8,261 bases of DNA from Patescibacteria group bacterium (GTDB taxonomy: Bacteria > Patescibacteriota > Gracilibacteria > UBA1369 > PNNO01): contig JAHJMX010000047.1 in the NCBI GenBank assembly GCA_018821175.1, positions 1 through 8,261 on the forward strand, in the 5' to 3' direction. The notes beneath the pieces are model-generated. The model worked only from the letters and a program-made list of their open reading frames with translations. It searched no databases and had not been told where the DNA came from. Position numbers and translations under genes: made by a program. Positions within the stretch are counted from its first letter, which is position 1. Every line of letters begins with the position of its first letter. This document shows, one piece after another, positions 1 to 6,760 of the stretch.

Positions 1-1508
1 CGCAAGCAGCATATTATGCAGCTTTAACAGAATATGAGAACACAGGATCAATCACGGATTCAAGTATAGATCTCGCAACACTTGCGTTCAAAAAAGCCTC
101 AAGTGCTCGTGATGCGGCAGAACAAGAATATCTAACTACCAAAGAACTTGCAGAAAAAGAGATTGATAATTTACTAACAACTGGAGGAGGAACAGCTTCA
201 GTTCAATTGGACAACCTTTATGCAAATGCACGCATTAGACTAGATAGTTTATTCACAACTTTGCAGGACAGTTTGTTCTTGGCAGAAGAAACTATTGGAA
301 TTCGCGGAACAGGATTTTTCCTTTTGAGCATACATACAAAAACAACATTAAAGAATACTTATCATACTCCAGCACAAGCAGCATATGATGCAGCTTTGGA
401 GGCAAAACAAGAACTTGGAGCTGACCCGACTAATGAAGAAATGGATGCGGCGATAATTGCCAGCTTAAACGCTGCAAACAAAATTTTGATTTTGCTTTCT
501 CAAATCGGATACGAGCTTGAAAAACTTCCATACGACAGAACGGACCTTCAAAATTTGATGTTGGAAATTTCTGCACAATCTACTCCCCTATCAACTTCAA
601 CACTTGGATTGCAAGAACTTCAAAACCAAATCATTACATTACAAACAAGTGCAATTCAAGATGTCGACACTTTGACACTTTCGTACGAATTACAAATCGA
701 TGCAGCCGCAGCCAGACTTGACGCTGCTGAAAATGCATTAAGCGAAGCAGCCTATGCCCTCGATAAAGCAAAACTGAATGCAGAGATTACAGACGACAAC
801 GTAGAAGCAATGCTTGCACTAAAAAAGGCAGCACTCGATAGCGCTGTTGCTATGCTTAGCCTAAAGAAATCCCCTGCTCGCTACGTCGACCTTGCTCCAC
901 TTGCAGCACAAATACACCAAGCAGAAATTGCACTTAAAATAGCTCGGCAAAATTATCGCGACAGCCAAATTTACGCACCAATCGATGGACAAATTGTTTT
1001 CATCAATGGTGACATTGGACAAAACATTGGAATAAGTGAAACTACGCTTAGCTCGTTTATGACAATCAATGCAGAACAATTAATAGTAGAAGCAAACGTC
1101 CCTGAAACAGACATCGTTAAAATCAAATTAAACGATTCGGTTGAAATGACTTTGGACGCGCTTGATTTCACAGAACGCCTCACTGGGAACGTAATCACAA
1201 TCGATCAAGCTGAAACAGCAATACAAGGTGTAGTTTATTACAAAATCCAAAGTGCATTCGATATACAAGACGAACGCGTAAAATCAGGAATGACTGTAAA
1301 CCTCGACATTGAAACCGATAAAAAAGAAGGAGTTTTAATGATCCCAATTCGCGCACTTAAATATGAAGACAGCATTAAATATGTAGAAGTTTTGAATAAT
1401 GGATCACCACAAAGAATTGAAATCGAAGCAGGAATTGAAAATGATCAATACGTAGAAGTCCTTTCCGGACTTAAAGAAGGAGATAAAGTTATCACGTTCG
1501 TAAAATAA
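1..1508 (+). CDS. MacA/HlyD-like adaptor protein of an ABC exporter, 5' end missing
   Basis: The frame is open from the left edge (first full codon at 3) to the TAA at 1506-1508, giving 501 visible residues, so the TTG at 207 is not the start. In RND/ABC adaptor families this protein bridges the permease to the outside of the membrane and shapes the export path. Nucleotides 3-960 encode a very long Ala/Leu/Glu/Lys-rich helical region, expected to be the coiled-coil hairpin. The second lipoyl half-motif APIDG lies at 975-989, followed by beta-barrel strands (about 1080-1170) and the membrane-proximal domain (GMTVNLDIE to the end, about 1287-1508). MacA-type adaptors are usually about 370-400 residues, so this hairpin region is clearly enlarged; it includes a segment at about 200-370 (Leu/Phe-rich, then GIRGTGFF) that breaks the heptad pattern. 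The N-terminal membrane anchor and first lipoyl half must lie upstream. The ATPase gene follows after 10 nt. The family call is firm; the substrate is unknown. Confidence 0.9.
   Translation, partial: QAAYYAALTEYENTGSITDSSIDLATLAFKKASSARDAAEQEYLTTKELAEKEIDNLLTTGGGTASVQLDNLYANARIRLDSLFTTLQDSLFLAEETIGIRGTGFFLLSIHTKTTLKNTYHTPAQAAYDAALEAKQELGADPTNEEMDAAIIASLNAANKILILLSQIGYELEKLPYDRTDLQNLMLEISAQSTPLSTSTLGLQELQNQIITLQTSAIQDVDTLTLSYELQIDAAAARLDAAENALSEAAYALDKAKLNAEITDDNVEAMLALKKAALDSAVAMLSLKKSPARYVDLAPLAAQIHQAEIALKIARQNYRDSQIYAPIDGQIVFINGDIGQNIGISETTLSSFMTINAEQLIVEANVPETDIVKIKLNDSVEMTLDALDFTERLTGNVITIDQAETAIQGVVYYKIQSAFDIQDERVKSGMTVNLDIETDKKEGVLMIPIRALKYEDSIKYVEVLNNGSPQRIEIEAGIENDQYVEVLSGLKEGDKVITFVK
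3..25 (+). repeat. Direct repeat, copy 1, inside adaptor hairpin
   Basis: This 23-nt stretch matches 375-397 at 22 of 23 positions, in the same reading frame and 372 nt (124 codons) apart. It encodes QAAYYAAL, against QAAYDAAL in copy 2. Similarity fades quickly after the repeat, so this is either the remnant of an old internal duplication or convergent Ala-rich coiled-coil coding. Confidence 0.6.
375..397 (+). repeat. Direct repeat, copy 2, inside adaptor hairpin
   Basis: This is the partner of the repeat at 3-25, with a single difference (G at 387 against T at 15). It encodes QAAYDAAL at the start of a second long helix. The helix that follows shares only scattered Leu, Glu, Gly and Ala positions with the one after copy 1. 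Confidence 0.6.
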
Positions 1509-1518
1509 TTATTTCGCG

Positions 1519-2196
1519 ATGAATAAAAAGCTGCTTTTGCATACAAAAGGCTTGACTAAGGATTATGTGAACGGAGATATCGTTACTAATGTTCTTAAAG
1601 GTGTGGACTTTGAAGTTCACGAAGGAGAGTTTATTGCAATCATGGGACACTCTGGAAGTGGCAAATCAACACTCATGCACATACTTGGATTTTTGGATAC
1701 TCCAACAACCGGAGAGTATGTATTTGAAGGAGAAGATACAACTTTGTTCGATGAAAATAAATTAGCGGAAATTCGTAATAAAAAAATCGGGTTCGTGTTC
1801 CAAGCATTCAATTTGCTAAAACGAACTTCGGCATTGGAAAATGTAAAATTGCCAATGATTTATGCCGGCATAGAAGATGAAGAAGAAAAAGAAAGACGCG
1901 CTCGCGAAGCTCTCAAAGCCGTCGGCCTCGGCGACAAACTCGACAACAAATCAAACGAGCTCTCAGGTGGACAGCAACAAAGAGTCGCTATCGCTCGCGC
2001 CCTCATCAACAAACCAAGACTTATTTTTGCAGATGAGCCAACAGGGAATCTCGACAGCACATCTAGCAAAGAAATTATGGAAATTTTCAGAGATTTACAT
2101 AAAGAAGGAAATACAATCATCATCGTAACTCACGAAACCGACATCGCCGCATATGCCGAGCGTACAATCAGAATGGATGATGGAGTAATAAAATAA
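1519..2196 (+). CDS. ABC exporter ATPase, MacB/LolD (FtsE-like) type
   Basis: This is a stand-alone nucleotide-binding protein of 225 residues, the usual size for LolD/FtsE/MacB-type ATPases. It should sit at the cytoplasmic face and power the two FtsX-type permeases encoded downstream. All motifs are intact: Walker A GHSGSGKST (43-51), Q-loop Gln95 in FVFQAFNLL, signature LSGGQQQ (148-154), Walker B LIFADEP with catalytic Glu173, D-loop NLDS (177-180) and switch His205 in VTHE. The LSGGQQQRVAIARAL signature and the EPTGNLDS context are typical of the MacB/LolD subfamily. In E. coli MacB the ATPase and permease are fused; here they are separate genes, as in many Gram-positive and CPR genomes. 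The ATG at 1519 follows the adaptor stop by 10 nt, with no visible Shine-Dalgarno sequence. Its stop overlaps the ATG of a mini-ORF (TAATG). Substrate unknown. Confidence 0.95.
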   Translation: MNKKLLLHTKGLTKDYVNGDIVTNVLKGVDFEVHEGEFIAIMGHSGSGKSTLMHILGFLDTPTTGEYVFEGEDTTLFDENKLAEIRNKKIGFVFQAFNLLKRTSALENVKLPMIYAGIEDEEEKERRAREALKAVGLGDKLDNKSNELSGGQQQRVAIARALINKPRLIFADEPTGNLDSTSSKEIMEIFRDLHKEGNTIIIVTHETDIAAYAERTIRMDDGVIK

Positions 2197-2225
2197 TGGA
2201 CCCTAACTTTAACTGGCAGTTATGA
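2196..2225 (+). other. 9-codon mini-ORF bridging ATPase stop and permease start
   Basis: An ATG at 2196-2198 overlaps the ATPase stop as TAATG. It opens a reading frame MDPNFNWQL that ends at a TGA (2223-2225) overlapping the first permease ATG as ATGA. The whole gap is therefore a start-to-stop relay. Such overlaps are the usual geometry of translational coupling, and no Shine-Dalgarno site precedes the permease start. Whether it is translated is inference; the arrangement could be chance. Confidence 0.35.
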
Positions 2226-3454
2226 ACTATTGGCTCACAATCAAACTAGCTGTCACAGGTTTGCTTGCAAATAAAATGCGGGCTTTTTTAACAGTGCTCG
2301 GAACAATTATTGGGGTTTCATCGATCATCATGATTATCGCGATTGGAAATGGAGCTGAGTCGATGATTATTAATCAAATCGAATCGGTAGGATCAAACTT
2401 AGTGGGAATCCTTCCAGGTGGCAGCGAAGAAGGAGAAGCGCCGGCCGCCATGATGGGAATTGTGGTAACAACATTAAAATATGACGACATCAAAGCTCTT
2501 GAGGATATCCCCCACGTCGTAGCCGCGGCCGGATACAATGAAAGTATCAAGCAAGTTGTTTACGGAAACACAAAAACTGAAACCTCAGTAATAGGAACAA
2601 TGGCAAGTTATACATTAGTGGAAGATGCGCTCGTAGCTAAAGGTCGTTTTTTCAATGAAATAGAAGAACGCAGCACGGCCAAAGTCGCTGTGATTGGTGA
2701 CAAAATTCGCGAAGATCTTTTTGGCGATTCAAATCCAATCGGACAAACAGTAAAAATCGAAGGAACAGCCCTCAAGGTAATCGGATACATGGACGCACGC
2801 GGTTCATCAGGTTTTTCAAATAAGGACACTCAAATCTACATCCCAATTCAAACAATGCAAAAATTGATTTTGGGAATCAACCACGTTGCAATGGCCAGAG
2901 TAAAAATTGATGATGCGCAGTATACTGATCAAACTATGGACGCAATGGAGAACCTTATCCGTAGCCGCCATGGCATCGACATAGCCACAGACGACGACTT
3001 CACAATAGCAAGCCAGACTCAACAGCTCGAAACAGTTTCCAGCGTCACGGGGGCAATTAAAATCATGCTAACATTCATCGCCTTCATCGCATTAATCGTT
3101 GGAGGAATTGGAATTATGAATGTTATGTATATCGCAGTCACAGAACGCACACGCGAAATCGGGCTGCGAAAAGCCATCGGCGCAAAACCCGCTGACATCA
3201 TGAGACAATTCCTAGTCGAGGCAGTAGCCATAACTGGAATCGGCGGAATAGTCGGGATTATAATCGGCGTATTTCTTTCAGCTATGGTAGCCATCGGAGT
3301 GCAAACACTTGGATACACTTGGTCATTCATTATCGACATAGACTCACTCATCGTTGCCAGCCTAACCATCGTGGGAATCGGAATAGTATTTGGATATGCG
3401 CCGGCTAAAAAAGCATCTCAACTAAACGCAATCGACGCATTAAGGTACGAATAA
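2222..3454 (+). CDS. MacB/FtsX-family ABC transporter permease, first of pair
   Basis: This 410-residue membrane protein has the MacB layout. A short cytoplasmic N-terminus leads into TM1 (about 21-41, ending IIMIIAIGNGAE). A large extracytoplasmic MacB periplasmic-core-type domain (about 45-275) follows, then the FtsX domain with three helices: about 279-303 (FIALIVGGIGIMNVMYI), 331-360 and 376-393. The cytoplasmic loop ERTREIGLRKAIGA (308-321) and the C-terminal PAKKAS...DALRYE are family hallmarks. These mechanotransmission permeases act as dimers without carrying substrate through a channel; they couple ATP hydrolysis outside the membrane to the adaptor. The start is the ATG at 2222, which overlaps the TGA of the preceding mini-ORF. 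The next gene is a divergent copy of the same family, so the two may form a heterodimer. The membrane core seems typical; the cargo is not predictable. Confidence 0.93.
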   Translation: MNYWLTIKLAVTGLLANKMRAFLTVLGTIIGVSSIIMIIAIGNGAESMIINQIESVGSNLVGILPGGSEEGEAPAAMMGIVVTTLKYDDIKALEDIPHVVAAAGYNESIKQVVYGNTKTETSVIGTMASYTLVEDALVAKGRFFNEIEERSTAKVAVIGDKIREDLFGDSNPIGQTVKIEGTALKVIGYMDARGSSGFSNKDTQIYIPIQTMQKLILGINHVAMARVKIDDAQYTDQTMDAMENLIRSRHGIDIATDDDFTIASQTQQLETVSSVTGAIKIMLTFIAFIALIVGGIGIMNVMYIAVTERTREIGLRKAIGAKPADIMRQFLVEAVAITGIGGIVGIIIGVFLSAMVAIGVQTLGYTWSFIIDIDSLIVASLTIVGIGIVFGYAPAKKASQLNAIDALRYE

Positions 3455-3478
3455 AATACGAATACAGTACGAACAAAT
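3446..3478 (+). repeat. Three-copy 11-nt tandem repeat at the permease junction
   Basis: TACGAA occurs at 3446, 3457 and 3468, exactly 11 nt apart. The units are TACGAATAAAA, TACGAATACAG and TACGAACAAAT. The first copy contains the last two codons and the stop of the upstream permease, and the last ends two bases before the ATG at 3481. This looks like slippage duplication of the 3' end of the gene; a role as a binding site is possible but not shown. Confidence 0.7.
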
Positions 3479-3480
3479 TT

Positions 3481-4743
3481 ATGCCAACATACAAAGAATT
3501 AAAATTAGCAATTACTCTCGCAGCAAAAGGGCTTCGCGCCAATATGTTTCGAAGTATCTTGACGACTATTGGAATCGTAATCGGAATTTTTTCAGTCATC
3601 GTAGTGCTTGCCGGGGGGCGCGGACTTGAGAACTTCATCATCGAGCAAGTCGAAATGTTTGGAGCAGACACCATTGAAATCGAGATGAAACTCCCAAGCG
3701 TTTCCGACACAGAAATGGTCGCCTCAATGATGGGTGGAGCCGAAGTTACAACCCTGAAGAAAGAAGATTTCGAAGCATTGCTCGAATTACCAAATGTCGA
3801 CAATTATTATGCGGCAATCATCGGGCAATACAAGGCCGTTTATAAGAACAAAGATAAACGTGCGATGATCTTTGCCACCACAGCCGGAATGCCAGAAGTC
3901 GAAACAGCAACAAAAATGGAATATGGTCGATTTTTCACAGAGAAAGAAGATCGCGCGGTAGCGAAAGTTGTAGTTCTCGGATCAAAGATCAAAGAGCAAC
4001 TCTTCGGCGAGGAAAATGCCGTCGGGAAAAATGTCAAAATCAACCAAATTAATTTCAAAGTAATCGGGATTGCAGAAGAACGTGGAGCAATGTTCACATT
4101 CGACTATGACAAAATGATTTACATGCCGCTTAAAACAGGGCAAAAATTGCTGCTCGGCGTTGATCACGTGCTTTATGGATTCCTTTCCGTACACGACGCA
4201 TCGAAAGTCAAAGAAACGGCAAACGAAATGATTTCAATAATGGAAATCCGCCACAACATCGAGCCAGGCAACGTTTTGAAACAAGACTTCCGCGTAATGA
4301 GCATGCAAGAAGCCATGGAAATGATGGGAGCAATAACCCTCGGAATGACAATAATGGTGCTCGCCGTAGCTGGAATCTCACTCGTTGTGGGAGGAGTCGG
4401 AATTATGAACATCATGTATTTAACTGTAATCGAACGCACACGTGAAATCGGGCTGCGCAAAGCTATCGGAGCACCAGCCAGCTTAATCCAACTTCAATTC
4501 CTCTGCGAATCCACAATCATTACCTTAATCGGTGGAATCGTCGGAATAGTCCTCGGATGGATCGTAGTCCTAGCAATCAAACTCGGTGCCGCCTCTCAAG
4601 GCTTCAACTTCGACATGGTCGTCACATGGGACGCCATCGCAATCGCCCTCGGCGCTTCAATAATGTTCGGTATCATCTTCGGACTTTATCCTGCAAGAAA
4701 AGCCTCACATCTCAAGCCTGTGGATGCGCTGAGATATGAGTAA
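3481..4743 (+). CDS. MacB/FtsX-family ABC transporter permease, second of pair
   Basis: This 420-residue protein has the same plan as its upstream neighbour. TM1 is at about 25-45 (ILTTIGIVIGIFSVIVVLAG), an extracytoplasmic core domain spans about 50-285, and the FtsX domain holds helices at about 286-315, 341-368 and 383-403. ERTREIGLRKAIGA (318-331) is identical to the loop in the first permease, and both end in DALRYE. The core domains differ: this one has a Met/Glu-rich stretch (EIEMKLPSVSDTEMVASMMG, 66-85) where the first has a Gly/Glu/Pro-rich loop. Separate genes of similar length with conserved transmembrane cores and divergent outer domains suggest an old duplication and a heterodimer on the shared ATPase. 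The start is the ATG at 3481, 26 nt after the previous stop, without a Shine-Dalgarno site. No intrinsic terminator is obvious downstream. Confidence 0.93.
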   Translation: MPTYKELKLAITLAAKGLRANMFRSILTTIGIVIGIFSVIVVLAGGRGLENFIIEQVEMFGADTIEIEMKLPSVSDTEMVASMMGGAEVTTLKKEDFEALLELPNVDNYYAAIIGQYKAVYKNKDKRAMIFATTAGMPEVETATKMEYGRFFTEKEDRAVAKVVVLGSKIKEQLFGEENAVGKNVKINQINFKVIGIAEERGAMFTFDYDKMIYMPLKTGQKLLLGVDHVLYGFLSVHDASKVKETANEMISIMEIRHNIEPGNVLKQDFRVMSMQEAMEMMGAITLGMTIMVLAVAGISLVVGGVGIMNIMYLTVIERTREIGLRKAIGAPASLIQLQFLCESTIITLIGGIVGIVLGWIVVLAIKLGAASQGFNFDMVVTWDAIAIALGASIMFGIIFGLYPARKASHLKPVDALRYE

Positions 4744-4755
4744 ATATATAAATCC
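4744..4755 (+). repeat. 12-bp direct repeat, left copy, flanking the unknown gene
   Basis: ATATATAAATCC occurs here, immediately after the second permease stop, and again at 5413-5424 in the same orientation, bracketing the gene at 4782-5396. It is AT-rich and low in complexity, so a chance match is quite possible. Confidence 0.35.
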
Positions 4756-4781
4756 TTCTTAGAAAATATATTACGTACAGT

Positions 4782-5396
4782 TTAAATATTAATCTGTTCA
4801 GCAAAATTTTTATCTGTTGTGAAAATTATAGTCAAAATATAATCACCTCCTGGGGCATCATTTAATTTATAACGAACATGCAATGGTACAAGCATTTTAA
4901 TTTCACGATCTATCCACCCTTTTTTCTCGAGAAAATCCCATCCATCTATATTCTGAATCAATAAGTCCTGACTTGGCCTTGAAAAAGTTGGTGGCACAAC
5001 ATCCCCATCAATTTTAAATGAAAAATAAACAGAATTTATCTTATCATTTATTTCAAAACTCTTAATTTTATATCCATCAATTTCAAACAATACATTTTCT
5101 GATTCCATTTTTGCTAAATCTACAACTTTTTGTTTTTTACGTAAATCCATAAGCTGTATAATCTGCAAGGCCTTAGCACGAACTTGCCAAATAATAGATT
5201 CGGGGGTTCCATTTGGAATTTCTAATCCAACACGACTCGTATAAGCATTTTGGGAAACATTACCATATGTATCTAAATAACATATACCTCCCTTATATTG
5301 AAGCATCTTACTTACTTCACAAATAGCTTCATCGATTTCCGGGTCTTGTCCAATTCTATAATTAGCTTCATATCCAGGCAAAGATTCGAGTGTCAT
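4782..5396 (-). CDS. Hypothetical soluble protein of 204 residues, family not recognised
   Basis: I do not recognise this protein. The start is the ATG at 5396-5394; in-frame and neighbouring stops (TGA, TAG) lie directly upstream, and there is no Shine-Dalgarno site. It has no signal peptide, lipobox or membrane helix, so it is probably cytoplasmic. The N-terminal part (1-60) contains an acidic helix and two Cys (26 and 39). A basic, helix-prone segment (65-92, ending LMDLRKKQKVVD) follows. The C-terminal half (100-204) is rich in alternating hydrophobic residues (VLFEIDGYKIKSFEI, VYFSFKIDG, HVRYKLND, YILTIIFTT), suggesting a beta-sheet domain. The gene converges on the exporter operon (38 nt between stops). 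It lies 98 nt downstream of the DUF2164 gene, with its own candidate promoters, so it may be transcribed separately. Full-length and undamaged, it is likely a real, lineage-restricted gene. Confidence 0.75.
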   Translation of the reverse strand: MTLESLPGYEANYRIGQDPEIDEAICEVSKMLQYKGGICYLDTYGNVSQNAYTSRVGLEIPNGTPESIIWQVRAKALQIIQLMDLRKKQKVVDLAKMESENVLFEIDGYKIKSFEINDKINSVYFSFKIDGDVVPPTFSRPSQDLLIQNIDGWDFLEKKGWIDREIKMLVPLHVRYKLNDAPGGDYILTIIFTTDKNFAEQINI

Positions 5397-5407
5397 TTTG
5401 CTATCAA

Positions 5408-5435
5408 ATTATATATATAAATCCATTCAAGTTAA
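5408..5435 (-). promoter_or_regulatory. Candidate promoter P2, giving a near-leaderless mRNA
   Basis: On the minus strand a perfect -10 TATAAT (5413-5408) is preceded, after 16 nt, by TTAACT (5435-5430), which matches the -35 consensus at four of six positions. The predicted transcript would start at about 5401, only about 4 nt before the ATG at 5396. The area is AT-rich, so the -10 could arise by chance. Confidence 0.4.
5413..5424 (+). repeat. 12-bp direct repeat, right copy, flanking the unknown gene
   Basis: This is an identical copy of the 12-mer at 4744-4755. It lies just upstream of the unknown gene and partly overlaps the spacer and -10 region of candidate promoter P2. Confidence 0.35.
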
Positions 5436-5449
5436 TTTGAAGGAATGGA

Positions 5450-5479
5450 AATTTACTCCAAATATGACATTACTGTCAA
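5450..5479 (-). promoter_or_regulatory. Candidate promoter P1 with perfect -35, upstream of the unknown gene
   Basis: On the minus strand a perfect TTGACA (5479-5474) is followed, after 18 nt, by TAAATT (5455-5450), a four-of-six match to the -10 consensus. It lies in the 98-nt gap after the DUF2164 gene and would give a leader of about 45 nt for the gene at 5396-4782. Confidence 0.4.
5465..5478. promoter_or_regulatory. 14-bp palindrome overlapping the -35 box
   Basis: TGACA-N4-TGTCA is a perfect 5-bp inverted repeat around TTAC (plus strand). On the minus strand one arm is the last five bases of the TTGACA of candidate promoter P1. It could be a repressor operator or a small hairpin ending the DUF2164 transcript; no T-run follows, which weakens the terminator reading. 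Confidence 0.4.
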
Positions 5480-5494
5480 ACCGAATCTTGTAAA

Positions 5495-5746
5495 TTAATT
5501 CGTCAACATATCTAAATCAACTTTCAGATCGTCCGTGAACTCTTCTACAACTTTTTTCGCATCCGCTAGCCCTCTCTTGTATATATCAATTGATACCATT
5601 TCAAGCACAGCATCAAGCACCTCCTCAGCCGCTATTACTCCAATTTCTTCATCACGCGAATTTAAGAAAAATCTTTGTATTTCATCAATACAAAATTTTC
5701 GTTTTTCTTCCGTGATCATGTCCCACTGACGTTTTACTTTTTTCAT
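5495..5746 (-). CDS. DUF2164 family protein
   Basis: This 83-residue protein matches my memory of DUF2164 (PF09932): a small, acidic, all-helical protein of unknown function, usually 80-90 residues. The key block is QRFFLNSRDEEIGVIAAEE (24-42), followed by VLDAVLE, an IYKRGLADAK segment (55-64) and an acidic end with DLDML. Full length, no signal or membrane segment, presumably cytoplasmic. The ATG at 5746 lies 7 nt after the carboxypeptidase stop, so the two are almost certainly co-transcribed; no Shine-Dalgarno site is visible in that gap. The family assignment rests on pattern recognition without a profile search. No function can be assigned, and the operon with a peptidoglycan-type peptidase is only a weak hint. 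Confidence 0.8.
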   Translation of the reverse strand: MKKVKRQWDMITEEKRKFCIDEIQRFFLNSRDEEIGVIAAEEVLDAVLEMVSIDIYKRGLADAKKVVEEFTDDLKVDLDMLTN

Positions 5747-5753
5747 AACATTA

Positions 5754-6743
5754 TTAGTGTTTAATAATTTCCAACTTCATACCATCCGCGGAAACTCGTA
5801 TCCTCGCAGTCCCTCCAACCGGGAAAGTGATAATCGGGTTTGTATGACCAAAGTCCACATTTGCGATGATTAGCAAATCCCGAAGCTCCTTTTTCGTGTC
5901 GAGAATATATCTCAATTTCTCAATTGTCATTTTTGCATCACGTTGAAATCGCCCAATCACAATTCCTTTCACCTTATCAAATCCAGGCTGATGAATAAGC
6001 GAGTGCAGATTGCGATCAAATTCTACATCAAACAAATCTCCCGCCATATCATCATCCTCTAAAAACAGAATCGCCCCCTCAATATTCGGCATAAACTCAG
6101 TTCCTTGAAGCAAATTCAATGTGCAAAGATTTCCTCCAATAATCATTCCCTCAACTTCAACTTTATTCATTATCCAAAACCCATCGTTCTTAATTAAATT
6201 GCGATTTTCCTGATCAATATACCAAGCATCGTCCGACCAAGTATCAGACGGCATAACCTCAAAATGCTCATCCTGCATCAAACATTTCTGAAAATATTCC
6301 AAATTATATTCATTTTCTTTCTTCATGGCCCAGATCGAAAACTGCGGACCAGAATATCCAACAAGTCCAGTCTTTGCAAAAATCGCATTCGACAAAGCGG
6401 TAATGTCTGAATATCCACAAAGCACCTTCGGGTTCGATCGAATCAAATCATAATCAAGATAACTTAGAAGTTGATTAGAATTAAAACCGCCAATCACAGC
6501 CAAAATCCCCTTTACATCTGGATCACGAAAAGCATCATGCAAATCATCAACGCGAGACTGCACAGAAGACGACATAAATACATCATTTTCACTACAATTC
6601 CTCGAGAAAGTCACAACAAAACCATACTCTTCGAGCTTAGCCTTCGCCCCACTCACTATTTCCTCGGAAAGCAACGCAAGACTTCGAGCAGGCGCGACGA
6701 TACGAATTTCATCACCAGCTTTTAGTTTTTGTGGAATTATCAT
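5754..6743 (-). CDS. S66 family serine carboxypeptidase (MccF/LD-carboxypeptidase-like)
   Basis: This 329-residue cytoplasmic serine peptidase of family S66 (PF02016) has the usual length and no signal peptide. Counting from the ATG at 6743, the nucleophile is Ser112 in GYSDIT, the Glu of the Ser-Glu-His triad is Glu229 in ILFLED, and the His is His300 in VDFGHTNP. GGFNSNQLL (85-93) forms the oxyanion region, and GGNLCTLNLLQGT (203-215) is conserved. LdcA members remove the terminal D-Ala from muropeptide tetrapeptides during wall recycling; MccF members cleave processed microcin C and related aminoacyl nucleotides, giving immunity. GGFNSN, YSGPQFS and the long FLEDDD loop lean towards the MccF-like branch, but the sequence alone does not settle the substrate. 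A TTG just before the ATG could add one residue; the ATG is preferred. It lies 17 nt after the lipoprotein gene, in the same operon. Confidence 0.92.
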   Translation of the reverse strand: MIIPQKLKAGDEIRIVAPARSLALLSEEIVSGAKAKLEEYGFVVTFSRNCSENDVFMSSSVQSRVDDLHDAFRDPDVKGILAVIGGFNSNQLLSYLDYDLIRSNPKVLCGYSDITALSNAIFAKTGLVGYSGPQFSIWAMKKENEYNLEYFQKCLMQDEHFEVMPSDTWSDDAWYIDQENRNLIKNDGFWIMNKVEVEGMIIGGNLCTLNLLQGTEFMPNIEGAILFLEDDDMAGDLFDVEFDRNLHSLIHQPGFDKVKGIVIGRFQRDAKMTIEKLRYILDTKKELRDLLIIANVDFGHTNPIITFPVGGTARIRVSADGMKLEIIKH

Positions 6744-6760
6744 CAAATCAATTTGTTAAT

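Noticed and set aside
207..209. TTG as the start of the adaptor
   Set aside because: The frame stays open to the left edge with coiled-coil sequence in the same style, and the anchor and first lipoyl half are still missing.
4743..4772. AATATAT/ATATATT inverted repeat after the second permease as a bidirectional terminator
   Set aside because: The stem is pure A-T with a 16-nt loop, so it is too weak; no convincing terminator is seen between these convergent genes.
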